From Gp6-AA40 sp035293405 (GTDB taxonomy: Bacteria; Acidobacteriota; Vicinamibacteria; Vicinamibacterales; UBA2999), in the NCBI GenBank assembly GCA_035293405.1, contig DATDOE010000065.1, positions 1-64,000 of the forward strand: 64,000 nt of DNA, written 5' to 3'. Positions 7,901 through 18,600 of this stretch are shown here, one piece after another. Numbering within the stretch: position 1 is the first letter of the stretch; each line of letters opens with the position of its first letter. The notes under the pieces were generated by a model that worked only from the letters and a program-made list of their open reading frames with translations, was not told the origin of the DNA and did no database searches. The position numbers and the translations under genes are program-made.

Positions 7901-9631
7901 AGCCTCACTCACCTGCCAGTGATCGGCTGGGACTTCTGGAACCAGCTGCGGGCCACGTCACGCCAGGTCACGACGTCAGCCACACCAGAAACGACGTTCT
8001 ACGTCTACGACTGGAGCGGCCGGCGTGTGCGGAAGGTGACGACCTCGGCGAACGGCGCGCGAAAGAGCGAGCACACCTATCTCGGAGGATTCGAGCGCTA
8101 TCGCGAATACGACGGCAGCGGGAACGTCACACTCCAACGCAACACGCTGCACGTGATGGAGGCGCGGCAACGTGTCGCGCTGATTGAAATGCGCACGGTG
8201 GGTGACGATGGATCACCACTGAAGCTCGTTCGCTATCAGCTCGGGAACCATCTTGGCTCGTGCAGCCTGGAGATCGATCAGACCGGCGCAATTATTTCCT
8301 ACGAAGAGTACATGCCGTATGGCAGCACCTCGCTGCAGGCAGCCCGCAGCCAGATCCACGGGCCCAAGCGGTTCCGCTACGCGGCGATGGAGCGCGATGA
8401 AGAGAGCGGCTTCAGTTATCACGGCGCGCGATATTACGCACCGTGGCTGGCGCGCTGGCTCAATCCTGATCCAAACGGCATCAAAGCCGACACGAATCTG
8501 TACCTGTTCTGCCACGTCAATCCGATGGTGTTCGTGGATCTCGATGGGCGAGACCCGGTACACGTCGGCGAGCCGGGCGACCTGTCCGCCACCGCAACGC
8601 TCGACGAGATCACCGCATACGCGAAGTCCAAGGGCTATACCTATTCCGATCCGCACAATCAGCGACGCTACGAGCCGACGCCGGACGGCGGCCGATGGGT
8701 CGGCGGCACGTTGAAGAAGAAGGTCTACGACCCGGCGGTCGAAAATGACACCGGCTTCGGAAACGAGTCGAGCAACAAGGACTACGCAAAGGACTCAGGG
8801 ACGATCAAATCGGGCGACTATCAAACCAAAGGCGATTCCGGCGGCGATTACGACCCGTTCGCGCCGAAGAAGCCGAAGACGGAGAAGACGGGCGGCGGCG
8901 GCAAAGCCGGCCGCAAAGGAAAGCCCGGAGGGAGTCCGGACGGAAAGTCAGAGACCGGCTCTACGGCTCCGGGGGCGACGGTCACCGGCACGGGGAAAGA
9001 GGAAGGCACGGCAGGAGCAACCGGCAGCGAGCCGGGACCGGGTACTGGCGATGGGTCCGGGGCCGGGCAAGACGGGTGGCTGCCGGAGGTCATCGGCACC
9101 ATTCTGACGGTCGTGGTCATCGTGCTGGCCGTGTTCACCATCGTTTCCGTGATTACGGCGTTCACCACGTACTTCTCGTTCTCGATGCTCGGGTTGAAGG
9201 CGGCGACGTATGCGGCCGCGGCGGAAGCGACGCCGTTTATCGCGGGCATGGTCGGTGCGACCGTCACCTCGCGGCAACTCACGCCGCGACAAGTCGACAG
9301 AGCGATCGTCACGCTCCGCAACGGCGGAAACGTCCGGGTGCAGAGCCTCAATCAGATGCGTCAGATCCAAGACGAGCTCGGACAGCTCGGCGTGCGCCCT
9401 GAAAGTTCATCCACCATCATTCCGCAGCGGCCTCCTGTCGATCCAAGGGGGCGCCCCGATTTGCCGGGCTCACACCTCGACGGCCGGGGCACGTTCAGAG
9501 TTGATCCTCCGCATGGACCTGGCAATAGCCCGGGCCATCCGGCACACGAAGATTCCATTCATATCAACATCACACTTCGCGATGGCACAAAGGTCGACAT
9601 CGCGGTCGATGGCACCCTGAAACTGCAGTGA
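1919..9631 (+). CDS. Fused TcB-TcC Tc-toxin protein (SpvB/FG-GAP/RHS cocoon with C-terminal effector)
   Basis: A 2,570-residue fusion of the B and C subunits of an ABC-type Tc toxin. The N-terminus has the SpvB/TcaC signature (PKGGGAIKSIGEKFS, then LSYDSGAGNGPYGIGW). Four FG-GAP/VCBS-like repeats (e.g. FVDLAGDGQLD, LVDLTGDGHAD, LADMSGDGLSD) lie at about residues 470-645, matching the TcB beta-propeller. YD/RHS repeats (YDPAGN, YDPLGN) lie at about 1845-1995. The RHS core ends with NPDPNG (about 2182) and VDLDGRD (about 2206-2212), where TcC proteins cleave themselves using paired aspartates. The remaining 358 residues are a variable, toxin-like tail. ATG 1919 is preferred over GTG 1904 because AGGTGA lies 6 bases upstream. 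TcA follows after 10 bases, so the two are surely co-transcribed. In this family TcBC encapsulates the effector and docks onto the TcA pore. Confidence 0.9.
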   Translation: MNTPSVTGQAKPSKDPRFSAPAVALPKGGGAIKSIGEKFSANAASGTGALSIALPLSEGRGGFTPGLALSYDSGAGNGPYGIGWSIGAPAITRRTDRGLPKYLDAAASDVFLLSGAEDLVAVLDADGSPRSELRNGYGVVRYRPRVEGLFARIERWTHVANPSDSFWRSISRDNVTSFYGKTAESRIADPQDPTRIFAWLVCEGRDDKGNAAVYEYAAEDSRGVDTRAAHESQRSSASRSANRHLKRVKYGNTVSCLQEDFGETEWLFELVMDYGDHEGDVPTIHPTREWLVRPDPFSTERPGFEVRTYRRCHRMLMFHRFRELGDAPRLVRALTIDYDDLDYDVATAPDARTEIGHPGSTRLRSLLRRATITGYSDAGIAKSLPPLELTYSRSQISEVVRTLDDESARHLPAGVDGRQYQWVDFNSEGLSGVLTQQGGAWWFKPNLGGGRLGVQECIAEIPAAEAAAGLQFVDLAGDGQLDAVQLTAPIPGFFERTADDRWAPFTPFISRVNVAWDNPNLRLVDLTGDGHADILMTEDDVFSWHASLGEDGYAPGESIRIATDEIRGPKLVFNDATGTVFLADMSGDGLSDLVRVRNGEVCYWPNVGYGRFGAKVIMDDAPVFDVRDRFDPSRIRFADIDGSGVADIIYLAADGVTVYFNRAGNGWARPCRLASFPPIDNQVDVSVVDLLGNGTACLVWSSALPRDAGSSLRFVDLMGGIKPHLLTTVDNNLGAETTVHYASSTQFYLADRLAGRPWITRLAFPVHVVARIESHDHISRNRFVTRYAYHHGYFDGVEREFRGFGMVEQWDTEERDVLRADAALNEELASQVPPVLTRTWFHTGVHFGGNRIADFFAGLLDADDAGEYYREPGRTDDDVRKLLLTDAVLPPGLLAAEEREACRALKGALLRKEVYALDGTAREPHPYVVTEQSFEVRLVQRRGANPHAVFFSHPREQLTFHYERAPDDPRIAHTAFLDVDAFGNPLRSISVGYGRRRPDTRLAPDDQAQQARLRSTLTETAVTNAIDAPNDHRTPSPAETRIFELTGLDVSDARSVLSFDELRRAFDDAETIGYEETPVEGSLQKRILKHMRTLYRRDDLSGALAPGQQDSRGLPFESYTLAFTIGLLNDVYGPRIDDDLLNRQAGYVHIPGSADWWTPSGHVFYSPGSSDNASTELAYAEAHFFLPRRYRDPFHTPQVSTEQLISFDPYDLLIVETRDAAGNVVTVGERDDSGAMVFAANDYRTLQPRMLMDANRNRSAVAFDALGFVVGTAVMGKPVPAAAEGDSLAGFEADLPDAVAAAHLTSPLNNPHAVLAQATTRVIYDALAYWRTKHDPLPQPTVAYAMARETHANDSGGPLAAVQHVFAYADGYGREIQRKVQAEPGPVPTRDPDGHVIVGGDGSPAMTTNDVEPRWISTGWVVFDNKGNPVREFEPFFTDRHQFEFDVRLGVSPVRFYDPLGRVVGILRPDRAWEKRVFDAWRQETWDVNDTSLIAEPITDLQLGDFFARLPHAAVHPTWFAARANGALGAEERTSARKTAVHAATPAVAHADALGRMFLSVTHNRFRFGIQPDSDLPAEARFETRVRYDIDGNRREVIDAAQRTVIRCDYNLLGDSIHHTNMDAGETWRLVDVSGHPICAWESSGHRFRMTYDALRRPLDALVLPDGATAELVAQRTEYGDRQPGGEAANLRGKAVALFDQSGVVSNGRYDFKGNLLEAERRITQEFQNAVDWLASPVLEPDIFRTTASYDALNRPLTVTSPDESIYLATFNRSNLLERVDLTLAGEIDVTTVVQDIDYDARSQRARITYGNGTETRYSRDRLTQRLSRLTTTRLIGGNVLQDLRYNYDPAGNVTEIRDDAQQTIFFDNQVVPPNALFTYDALYRLIDAEGREHIGQASQPESTWDDRFRRHLPHPTDGQALRRYRQQYDYDPLGNILQLIHEAAGGSWTRHYSYSEPSALEPQRTNNRLSSTSIGSVNPVVESYTYDGHGNTASLTHLPVIGWDFWNQLRATSRQVTTSATPETTFYVYDWSGRRVRKVTTSANGARKSEHTYLGGFERYREYDGSGNVTLQRNTLHVMEARQRVALIEMRTVGDDGSPLKLVRYQLGNHLGSCSLEIDQTGAIISYEEYMPYGSTSLQAARSQIHGPKRFRYAAMERDEESGFSYHGARYYAPWLARWLNPDPNGIKADTNLYLFCHVNPMVFVDLDGRDPVHVGEPGDLSATATLDEITAYAKSKGYTYSDPHNQRRYEPTPDGGRWVGGTLKKKVYDPAVENDTGFGNESSNKDYAKDSGTIKSGDYQTKGDSGGDYDPFAPKKPKTEKTGGGGKAGRKGKPGGSPDGKSETGSTAPGATVTGTGKEEGTAGATGSEPGPGTGDGSGAGQDGWLPEVIGTILTVVVIVLAVFTIVSVITAFTTYFSFSMLGLKAATYAAAAEATPFIAGMVGATVTSRQLTPRQVDRAIVTLRNGGNVRVQSLNQMRQIQDELGQLGVRPESSSTIIPQRPPVDPRGRPDLPGSHLDGRGTFRVDPPHGPGNSPGHPAHEDSIHINITLRDGTKVDIAVDGTLKLQ

Positions 9632-9641
9632 GCGTTCAGAC

Positions 9642-12600
9642 ATGATTCGCATCGCCACGAAGAGACTCTCCCAAGGTACTCAGGGCCCCGACGTCGCCCA
9701 GGTGCATCGTGCCCTGACGGCCCTCGGCAGAAGCGTCGCCGCAAGGGAGCGCGAGCAACGCATCTACGGCCCCACCACTGCGGAAGCAATCCGTGCCCTG
9801 CAGGAAGAACTAGGAGTTCCGGCCACCGGCGCGGTCGACGAGAACACCGTCAAGGTGATCAACGGCACGCTCGGCGGACGCAGTCGTGAAGAGCGCATGG
9901 TGCGGGGTTCCGTCAGGATGGCGACCGGCGCCCTCCCGGACATTGGACCGCTGCTCGTACGGGTCTGGCATCAAGACCGCGGGCGCGAGCACCTCCTCGG
10001 TGAAGCGCCGCTCGATTCCAGCGGAGTCTTCGAGGTGCGTTACACGCTGAACGCGGACGCGCAGGCGCGAACGCGAATCGATCTTCGGGTCGAAATCGCT
10101 GCGCGCGCTGGAGCCGCACCGCTCGAGACCCAGCCGAGCGGCCGGTCGATCTTGCAGCACGTCGATCTGCTCGAAGTGATCAACTTCGTCATCACTCAGG
10201 CTGATCGTCAGCCTCAATCCGAGTACGAACAGCTCGATCGCGATGCCAGGGAGATTCTTCAGGATCTGAACAGGCTCGAGCGAATGGGCAGCGACCATTT
10301 GCATCTTCTGGCAGAAGAGGCCTCTTACCCGCCGGCGCATTTCGCGGCGCTGGCGACCGCGCGACGTCTCGGAACCGAAACTCAGTTGCCCCCGCAGTTG
10401 TTCTATGCCTGGTTGCGAAAAGGATTGCCCGGCGACGTCGCCGCTCTTCTTTCCGTCAGTCCATCGGTATTAGTCGGCACGCTTGAAGAGGCGCTACAAG
10501 ACAAACTCATCCCGGAGCGGACGGAAGATGGGCGTCCGATTCTCGAACTCGCGAAGCAACTCCCAGCCCGCGGAGCCCCGTATGCGACGCGACCACCGCG
10601 GCCAGGCGTGGCATCATTACGCGATCTGGCGCGTCTGGTGCTTACGGACCCGGAGGCCGACGACCTGCTTGGCAAGTACGCTGCCGCCGGTGAGGACGTC
10701 GCCGGCTTCTGGACGGCCATCACCAGCCATCCCAAGGCCGCTACGTTCCGTCGGGTAGTGGAGCTCGGAGGGTTGACGAACAATCATTTGCCACTCGTAG
10801 AGGCAATCCTCGCGCGCCAACTTCCGCAGGTCGCGGAGCTCGCGAGCCTGCCGATGACGCAGTGGGATGCGCTGTTGACGCAGGCCGGAATTCCACCTGA
10901 GACTCCCGGAGCAACAGCGGCCGAACAGTCCTCTCACTACCGTCAGGCCGTGCTCAGCCGCGTCGAGAGCGCGTTCTTCCGACCGTTTTTTGCGGCACGA
11001 CTGGAGGAGGCGGGCGCGCCGCCGCAGGTTGTCGAGTTCGTCAAGGCGCAGGCGGCGTTCGATCCGCGAACCACTTACATCGAGCGATTCCTGAAGGTAA
11101 ATCCCAGCGTGGCCTTGGCGGAACCCGACAAGAAAACGCTCAAAGCGTACCAGCGCGTATTGAAACTCACCGGCAGCGCCGCGGACACGATTGCCGTCGC
11201 CGCACACGCCGAATCCGCCGGTGAGATCGTGGCCATGGGAAAGCAGGCGTTTACCGAACGATTGGCCGGGCTCAGCGAGCATCGCGCCGGGGAGATCTTT
11301 CAGCGCGCGGCGCGAACCAACGCGGCCGCCCTTGCCCTCTGGAGCGAACATGCTGCGGCGCTGAACCGCACTAACCTGGCGGCCCTGCCGCGGGTCGATC
11401 CACAGGCGATCCTGAAGGTCGCGGTCGGCGACGATCAAGAGCCGGGACTCATCCCTGACTGGGAGAGTCTGTTCGGTGCGTTCGATCTGTGTGCGTGCGG
11501 GCACTGTAACTCGGTCTACGGACCAGCCGCGTACTTCGTAGACCTGCTTCAGTTCCTGAAGGCCCGCGAGGTTTTCGACGGGCTCGCAGCACGTCGTGCC
11601 GATCTGGTGGACATCGAGTTGAGTTGCGAAAACAGCAACACCGTGCTGCCTTACGTCGACCTGGTCAACGAGATCCTTGAGGATCAGATCGCCCGTCCGC
11701 AGCCGTTCGCCGAACAGACGCTCGCTGTGACACCTCCCGATCTGCATGGCCTCGTTGCCAACGTGACTTTGCGCAACGCCTTCGCGCCTCCCCTTCAGCC
11801 GGGTGCGTCAATCGAGATGATCGAACCGGGCAAGAGCTGGCGCGTACTCGACGAGCAGTTCGGATATCACGTGACAACGGATGGCGTGACGTTCAAGGCG
11901 GTGTCCCGCAGTCGTCAGACGACCGGCACGAGCGAAGAGCGGATGGCCTACGCGCAGTATCGCAACAATGAGGCCTACGAGCGGCTGAAGGAAGCCTACT
12001 TTCCCTGGACGCTGCCGTTCGATCTCGATGCGGCGCAGGCGACTGTGTTCCTGGCCCATCTCGGCGTGCCGCGCCGGCGATTGATCGAGCACTTGCGCAC
12101 CGCTGCGGACGCCTCGAATCCCGCCTCGACACTTAGCATCGGCTTAGCCGCCGAGCGATTGGCGATGACCCTTCAGGAATGGAGGATCCTCACGGGCGAG
12201 CTGGGCGCCACCCGAACTGAATTCTGGGGCACGCAGCCGACCGATCCCGTGCAGGCCATCCTCGAGGGGTCCGGCTTGAGTTTCGCAGAATTGGACGACG
12301 TGCTGTCCACGTGGTTCGTCAATCCCGAGGGTTTTCTTCGCATAGTTCCACAGGCCGGCTGCAATCCCGAATCGCTGACGATGACGGGACTGGATGATGC
12401 GGCGTTGTCCCGCCTTCATCGGTTCGTCCGGCTTTGGCGCAGGCTCGGATGGACCATCCACGAGGTGGACAAATACCTGCGTGGGCAGACACCGCCCGGC
12501 GGCGCCCCCCAGTTGACGAATGAAATCCTTGTACGACTGGCCCATGCTGCCGAAGTTATTGCGACACTCAAGCTACCGGTCGTTGAAGCGCTTGCGCTCT

Positions 12601-15600
12601 GGCGACCAATCGACACCAGTGAACCGTCATCGCTTTACGTACGGCTCTTCCTCGATGAGAAGTTCCCGAAGACCGTGCGTGAAAGCTTTCGTCTCGGCCC
12701 CGACGGTCAGGAGCTGGATGATCCGACCCAAACGCTCTCGGCCCAGGCTGCCACGCTACAGGCGGTACTTCGTCTTGGCGGTGCGAGCTTTACAGAGTTG
12801 TCGGATCTCACTGACGGACGCCTGACGCTCGCAAATCTCGGCGTGCTGCTGCGTCGCGCACGTCTCATGCAAGCGCTTGGTCTTACGCCGCAGGAGCTGA
12901 CAACGGCTATCGCACTCTCCGGGCTGGATCCTTTCAGCAGCCCGGATGCAGCCGAGCGGTTCGTGACGACCGTGCGTGCCGTTCGCAGTTCAGGATTCAG
13001 GTGGCCGGAACTCGATTACCTCCTTCGGCACCGCTTCCAGCCCCCGGCGCCGTTCGCGCCGACTGACGCGGTTCTCGCGGCGTGGCTGTCGGAACTGCGG
13101 ATGGGGATCATTCAGGCGGGCAACGATGGGGCCGCTGCGCGTCGCGACGTCGTTCACAACAGGCTGGCGGCGGCTCTGGACGTTCCCGAGACTTTGATCA
13201 GCGATGTCCTCAATGACACGACGTTGATGGACACGATCCTGGCGATCGCGAATGTTCCTTTGCAGGAGGCGATCGACAGAAACAATGCCGCCGCGCAGTT
13301 CGACGTAATCGAGAAGCTGTGGAAGATTGCGCTTGTTGGCAACCGTTTGAAGCTGCCTGGCGCTCACTGGCAGCGGCTGGTGGGCTCCGGTGCCTGGGTG
13401 GATCTGCGAACCTTGCCCATTGCAGTCACAAATGCGTCACCCATTCCATTCGCGACATGGTTCCGCCTCGTGCAGTTCACGCAACTACGCCGCGACCTGC
13501 CGGTCGAAGACGGCCCGCTCGATGCGGCGCTGACCGCCCTTCATGCGGTAGTGGCCGCCGCCAACGACGCCGCGCGCGCAGAGGCGAAGTCGCGGTTCGT
13601 GTCGACCCTCGTTCAATGGCTTGGCTGGCCCGAATCAGATCTGGCGAGTCTCATCGGCAAGACTGACAGCCTCACCGACCTCGGCCTCCTCAAGGTTCAC
13701 CTGCCGGACGATTATCACGGTCCCGGATTGTTAATCCGGCTGGCGCGCGCCATCGGGCTGTTAAAGCAGCTCGGGGTTAGTGCAGAGAGCGCGGCGGCGT
13801 GGTGTGACGACGTGGTTGATCGGGAGGCCGCCCGAGCAATTCGCGGCGCGGCAATGGCGCGGCACAGTGAGAAAGCCTGGCTGACGGTAGCCCGCCCCTT
13901 ACAGGACGCGCTTCGCAACGCGCAGCGCACCGCACTCACCAATTACCTCGTCGCACGTCCCGAGACATGGCATCCGCCGGGGCCGTCGGCCCGTGTCGAT
14001 CCGACAGATCTCTTCGCACACTACCTGATCGACGTTGAAATGGACGCATGTCAGCTCACCTCTCGAATAAAGCAGGCGATGGGCTCGGTTCAGCTTTACG
14101 CGCAACGGTGCCTGCTCGGTCTCGAGACGGCGCCGATCGATGACGAGAAATGGCTCCAGTGGAAGTGGATGAAGAACTATCGCGTCTGGGAGGCCAACAA
14201 GAAGGTGTGGTTGTATCCGGAGAACTGGATCCAGCCGGAGCTGCGCGACAACAAAACGCCGTTGTTCCAGGACCTCGAGGCCGAGCTCCTACAAGGTGAG
14301 ATCACCGACGCAGCCGCCGAGCGGGCTGTCACCCACTACCTCGAGAAGCTCGATCAGGTCGGTCGCCTTGAAATCTGCGGCACATACGAGGACGACAACA
14401 CCCATCTCCTCCACGTGTTCGGGCGGACGTTCAATATGCCGCACGTGTATTTCTATCGACGGGCGCAGATCGTTGACGCGACGCCGCGCCGGTTCGCCGC
14501 CTGGACCCCGTGGGAAAGAGTCGACCTCGACATTGAAGGCGACCATCTGCTGCCGGTGGTGCGTAACCGCAAGCTGATGGTGTTGTGGCCGGTCTTCAGT
14601 GAAAAGCAGGAATCCAGGCCAGTCAAAATGCCCGAGCCGGGTGGTACTCTCGCAACCGCGAATAGTTACTGGGACATTCAACTCGCGTGGAGTGAGTATC
14701 AGCACGGTCAGTGGACGGCGAAGCAGCTTTCGAAAGCGACACCGCTCAGGGCATATCAAGGCAGTGACGACGTGTTGTTCGACAGAGCGGTCCGGTCGAT
14801 AGACCGCGCCTCCGACACGGGACATGTCCTGTACAGGTGCCACGACCCGAACAACGAAGGATGCCCACCCGTCGATCCCGACGAGGGCGGCGCCGACCCG
14901 CCGCCACCGCCGACGACCGGCAGTACCGGCACATCCGGAGGCGGCACTCCGCCGGCGCGACCGCTCGTCGACCGGCGGCTGTTCTCGTTCAAAGCCTTTG
15001 CGGCGGGCGATTCGGTGATCGTCCGCGGCTACCTGAGTCTCGCGCACGCCGCGTCGCCGGTGCCCGACACGGCCGGGACATTCGGCGAGTTCCACCTGTC
15101 GGGTTGCAGGGACATCGTCACGGTTCACTGGCGATCGTCGATCGAGACGCGAACGCTACCGCTGGCGCCGCGCGGGACGCGCTTCGACAACATGTGGTTC
15201 GAGGGCAGTGGCAAGTTGACGCTGCTCGACGGCAACTTGCCGTCGCATCGCGATCTTGCCGGCAGCACGGTGGCAGTGCGCGGGAACATGCCCGGCCCGC
15301 TTTTTGATGGCCTCCCGACAATTGCCTCCATGAAGGCCAATCGGATTGACATCGACGTGCTGCGCAGCACGCCGACGCCGTTCCGTATCCTGCCGCCGCA
15401 TCAAGACGTGCAGTTCAAGGGCGAACGATCGTTCTTCTTGATGGATCACGCACGGACCTTCATCGTTACCTCGACCGGCACTTCGGGGCAGTCGGTCCGT
15501 CCGGATCTGTCGCAGTGGACCGTGGGCGATTTGGCGAGCGTATGGACCGCAGAGTACTTCGGCTCGAGCCCGGAGCCGGTGTCTCCCACTGCGCCGCAGC

Positions 15601-18600
15601 CGGAGCCGTCGTTCGTTGTAATGAGGAGGGGCGCCGATGGCCGGCGCATCGCCAGACGCGTCGCGCCGATAGACTTTGGGGCCCGTTTCGATCCGGTAAG
15701 AGTTCTGCCTCGATTCTGGACGACGCGCCGGTACTATTTCTCGCTGTTCGAGCATCCACTGACCTGTGAGTTCCGCACCATCCTCGACAAAGATCAGCTT
15801 AGAGGATTGCTCTCGCTCGAGACGCAGGCGCAAGTTCGGCCGTTCTTTGAGACGTATGATCCGATTCCAGAGCGCGTCCAGGAAAACGACCCGCCGGTCG
15901 ATGACGTCGATTTCCGTTTCGACGCTGCGTACGAGATTTACAACTGGGAGCTCTTCTTCCACATACCGTTGCTGATTGCCGAGCGGCTGACCGTGAATCA
16001 GCGCTTCGAGGAGGCGCTGCGCTGGTATCACTTCATCTTCAATCCGGCCGGACCATCGGGGGGCGAGGCCCCACAACGCTACTGGCGGACCTTGCCGTTC
16101 AATCGGCGCCTCCAGCAGGGAGACGGAATAAACAGCTACGACGCGCAATCCGTGATCAACATCGAGAAGTCGCTCGCCAACGGACTGCCGTCCGACTGGC
16201 TCGCGGCCGTCGATCAGTGGCGCGCCCGTCCGTTCAACCCGCATGCGATCGCGCGGCTCCGCACCACCGCCTATCAAAAGACCGTGGTGATGAAGTACAT
16301 CGACAACCTGATCGCGTGGGGCAATCAACTGTTCCGCCGGGAGACACTCGAGTCGCTCAACGAAGCGACGCAGCTGTACGTTCTTGCGTCGGAGATTCTG
16401 GGGAGGCGGCCTGAGGTCATCAGCCGTGCGCGTGTGCGCAAGCTCGAGACCTTCGCAAGCCTCAGTGCGAACTCCCGGCTCGGTCCCCTGAGCAATGCCG
16501 AACAGCTGGTGCCGGAAGTGGAAGCGGGCGAGTCGGAAAGCAGTGGTGACACGCCGGAGCCGCCGTCGGCTGCAAGCCTGTACTTCTGCGTGCCCGAGAA
16601 CGAAAAGCTGCTCGGATACTGGAACCTCGTCGCCGACCGCCTCTTCAAGCTGCGGCACTGCATGGACATCGAGGGGCGGGTCCGCCAGCTCCCCCTGTTC
16701 GAGCCGCCGATCGATCCCGCGCTCCTCGTCCGCGCACAGGCTGCAGGCCTCAGCATCAACGACGCGTTAAACCAGATCGCCGGAGCTCCATCCAGCTATC
16801 GTTTCAGCGTCGTGCTGCAGCGGGCGAATGATCTCGTCGCAGAGACACGCAACCTCGCCGCCGCACTGCTATCCGCGCTGGAGAAGCGCGACGGTGAAGC
16901 GCTGGCGCTGGTCCGATCACGCCAGGAGACGGCATTGTTGACGGCCACCCGCGACGCGCGGGTGAAGCAGGTGGACGAAGCCGAAGAGCAAATCGCCGCC
17001 CTCACGGAAGGCCGCCGGGTGGCGGAGATCAAAAAGCAGTTTTACGACAGCCGCGAGCTTCAGAACGTGCACGAATCGATGTCGTTCGAGCTGACCGCGA
17101 GCAGTATGAGGCTCAACGCGCGAAGCGCGATTCTCCACTATCTGGCGGGCAAGCTTGCGGCCATCGGGGCGTTGAAGATCGGCTCACCGACGACGGCCGG
17201 AGCGGAAGTCGGACCGGACTATGCGGCCCGATCGCTCGAAGCAGATGCGGGTGCCGTCGACGCGCAGGCGGGCCGGAAGAATCTCGAGTCGCATCGAGCA
17301 GCCACGCTCGGTGAGTTCCAGCGTCGCAAAGACGACTGGGACCTTCAGGGCGATGTCGCAGACGTTGAGGTCAAACAGATCGACCGCCAAATCGCGGCCG
17401 CCGAAATTCGCCTCGCGATTGCCGAGCGCGAACTTGCCAATCACGACCTGCAGGTTGAGCAGGCGAGAGAGGCGGATCGGTTCATGCGCGACAAGTTCAC
17501 TAACGCCGACCTCTACAGTTGGATGGTGGGTCAGACCTCCGCGATGTACTTCCAGGCCTATCAGCTCGCCGTGGACACCGCGCGCCGGGCGGAGCGATGC
17601 CTGCACGTCGAGCTCGGCGAGCCGGATGGTGCGACGTCAATCATCCGGCCGGGTTACTGGGACTCGCTCAAGAAAGGCCTGTTGGCAGGCGACCAGCTCG
17701 CGCTGGACCTCCAGCGCCTCCAGCTTGCGTACCTCGAGAAGAATGCTCGCTCATATGAGATGACGAAACATGTGTCCCTGGCGACGCTCGATCCGCTCGC
17801 GTTCATCGCGCTGAAAGAAACCGGCAAGTGCGACGACGTCCGGCTTCCCGAATCACTGTTCGATCTCGACGCACCGGGTCACTATTTGCGACGGCTCCAG
17901 AGCCTGAGCGTGACCATTCCTTGTGTCACCGGGCCATATACCGGCGTCCACTGCAAGTTGCGGCTGCTTCATAACGAGATTCGCTGGGACCGGACGTCGG
18001 CGGGCGGGCCGGACGCCTACCCGCGCACTCAGCCCGACGATCGGCGTTTCATCATCGATCGGCGTGTGGTGGACGCGATGGTCACCAGCACGGCTCAGAA
18101 CGACAGCGGTCTGTTCGAGACCAATCTTCGTGACGACCGCTACTTGCCGTTCGAGGGCGCGGGCGTGATCAGCACGTGGAGCCTCGAGTTGCCGACGGAA
18201 TTCAGGTCATTCGATTACAGCACGATCTCGGACGTGATTCTCCATCTCCGCTACACGAGTCGCGAGGGCCAGGACGAGCTGAAGCAGACCGCGAGTGCGG
18301 CCACAAAGGCGCTCATCGCCGGCGGTCTGCTCGCCGGCGATCCTGATCAGCGGCACCTCGAACGGCTCGTCAGTGTGCGCCACGAGTTCCCAACTGAATG
18401 GCACCGATTCATCACCTCGCCGCCTACGGGTCCGCATTCGCTTTCTGTGGACATCGGCGTGTCGCGCTTTCCCTATTTTGTACAGGACCGTGAGATCACC
18501 ATCAGCAGGGCTACGGTGCTCGCCACGGCGAAAGGCGACGATCCGGTCACGGTCGGCATTGTTCCGGGGCCTACGCCGTCAGCCACGGCCTCGGGTGGCT

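Noticed and set aside
15156..16658. 500-codon open frame on the minus strand inside TcA
   Set aside because: Antisense to an intact conserved gene; the product is rich in Arg, His and Leu without domains, as expected from the high-GC shadow frame.
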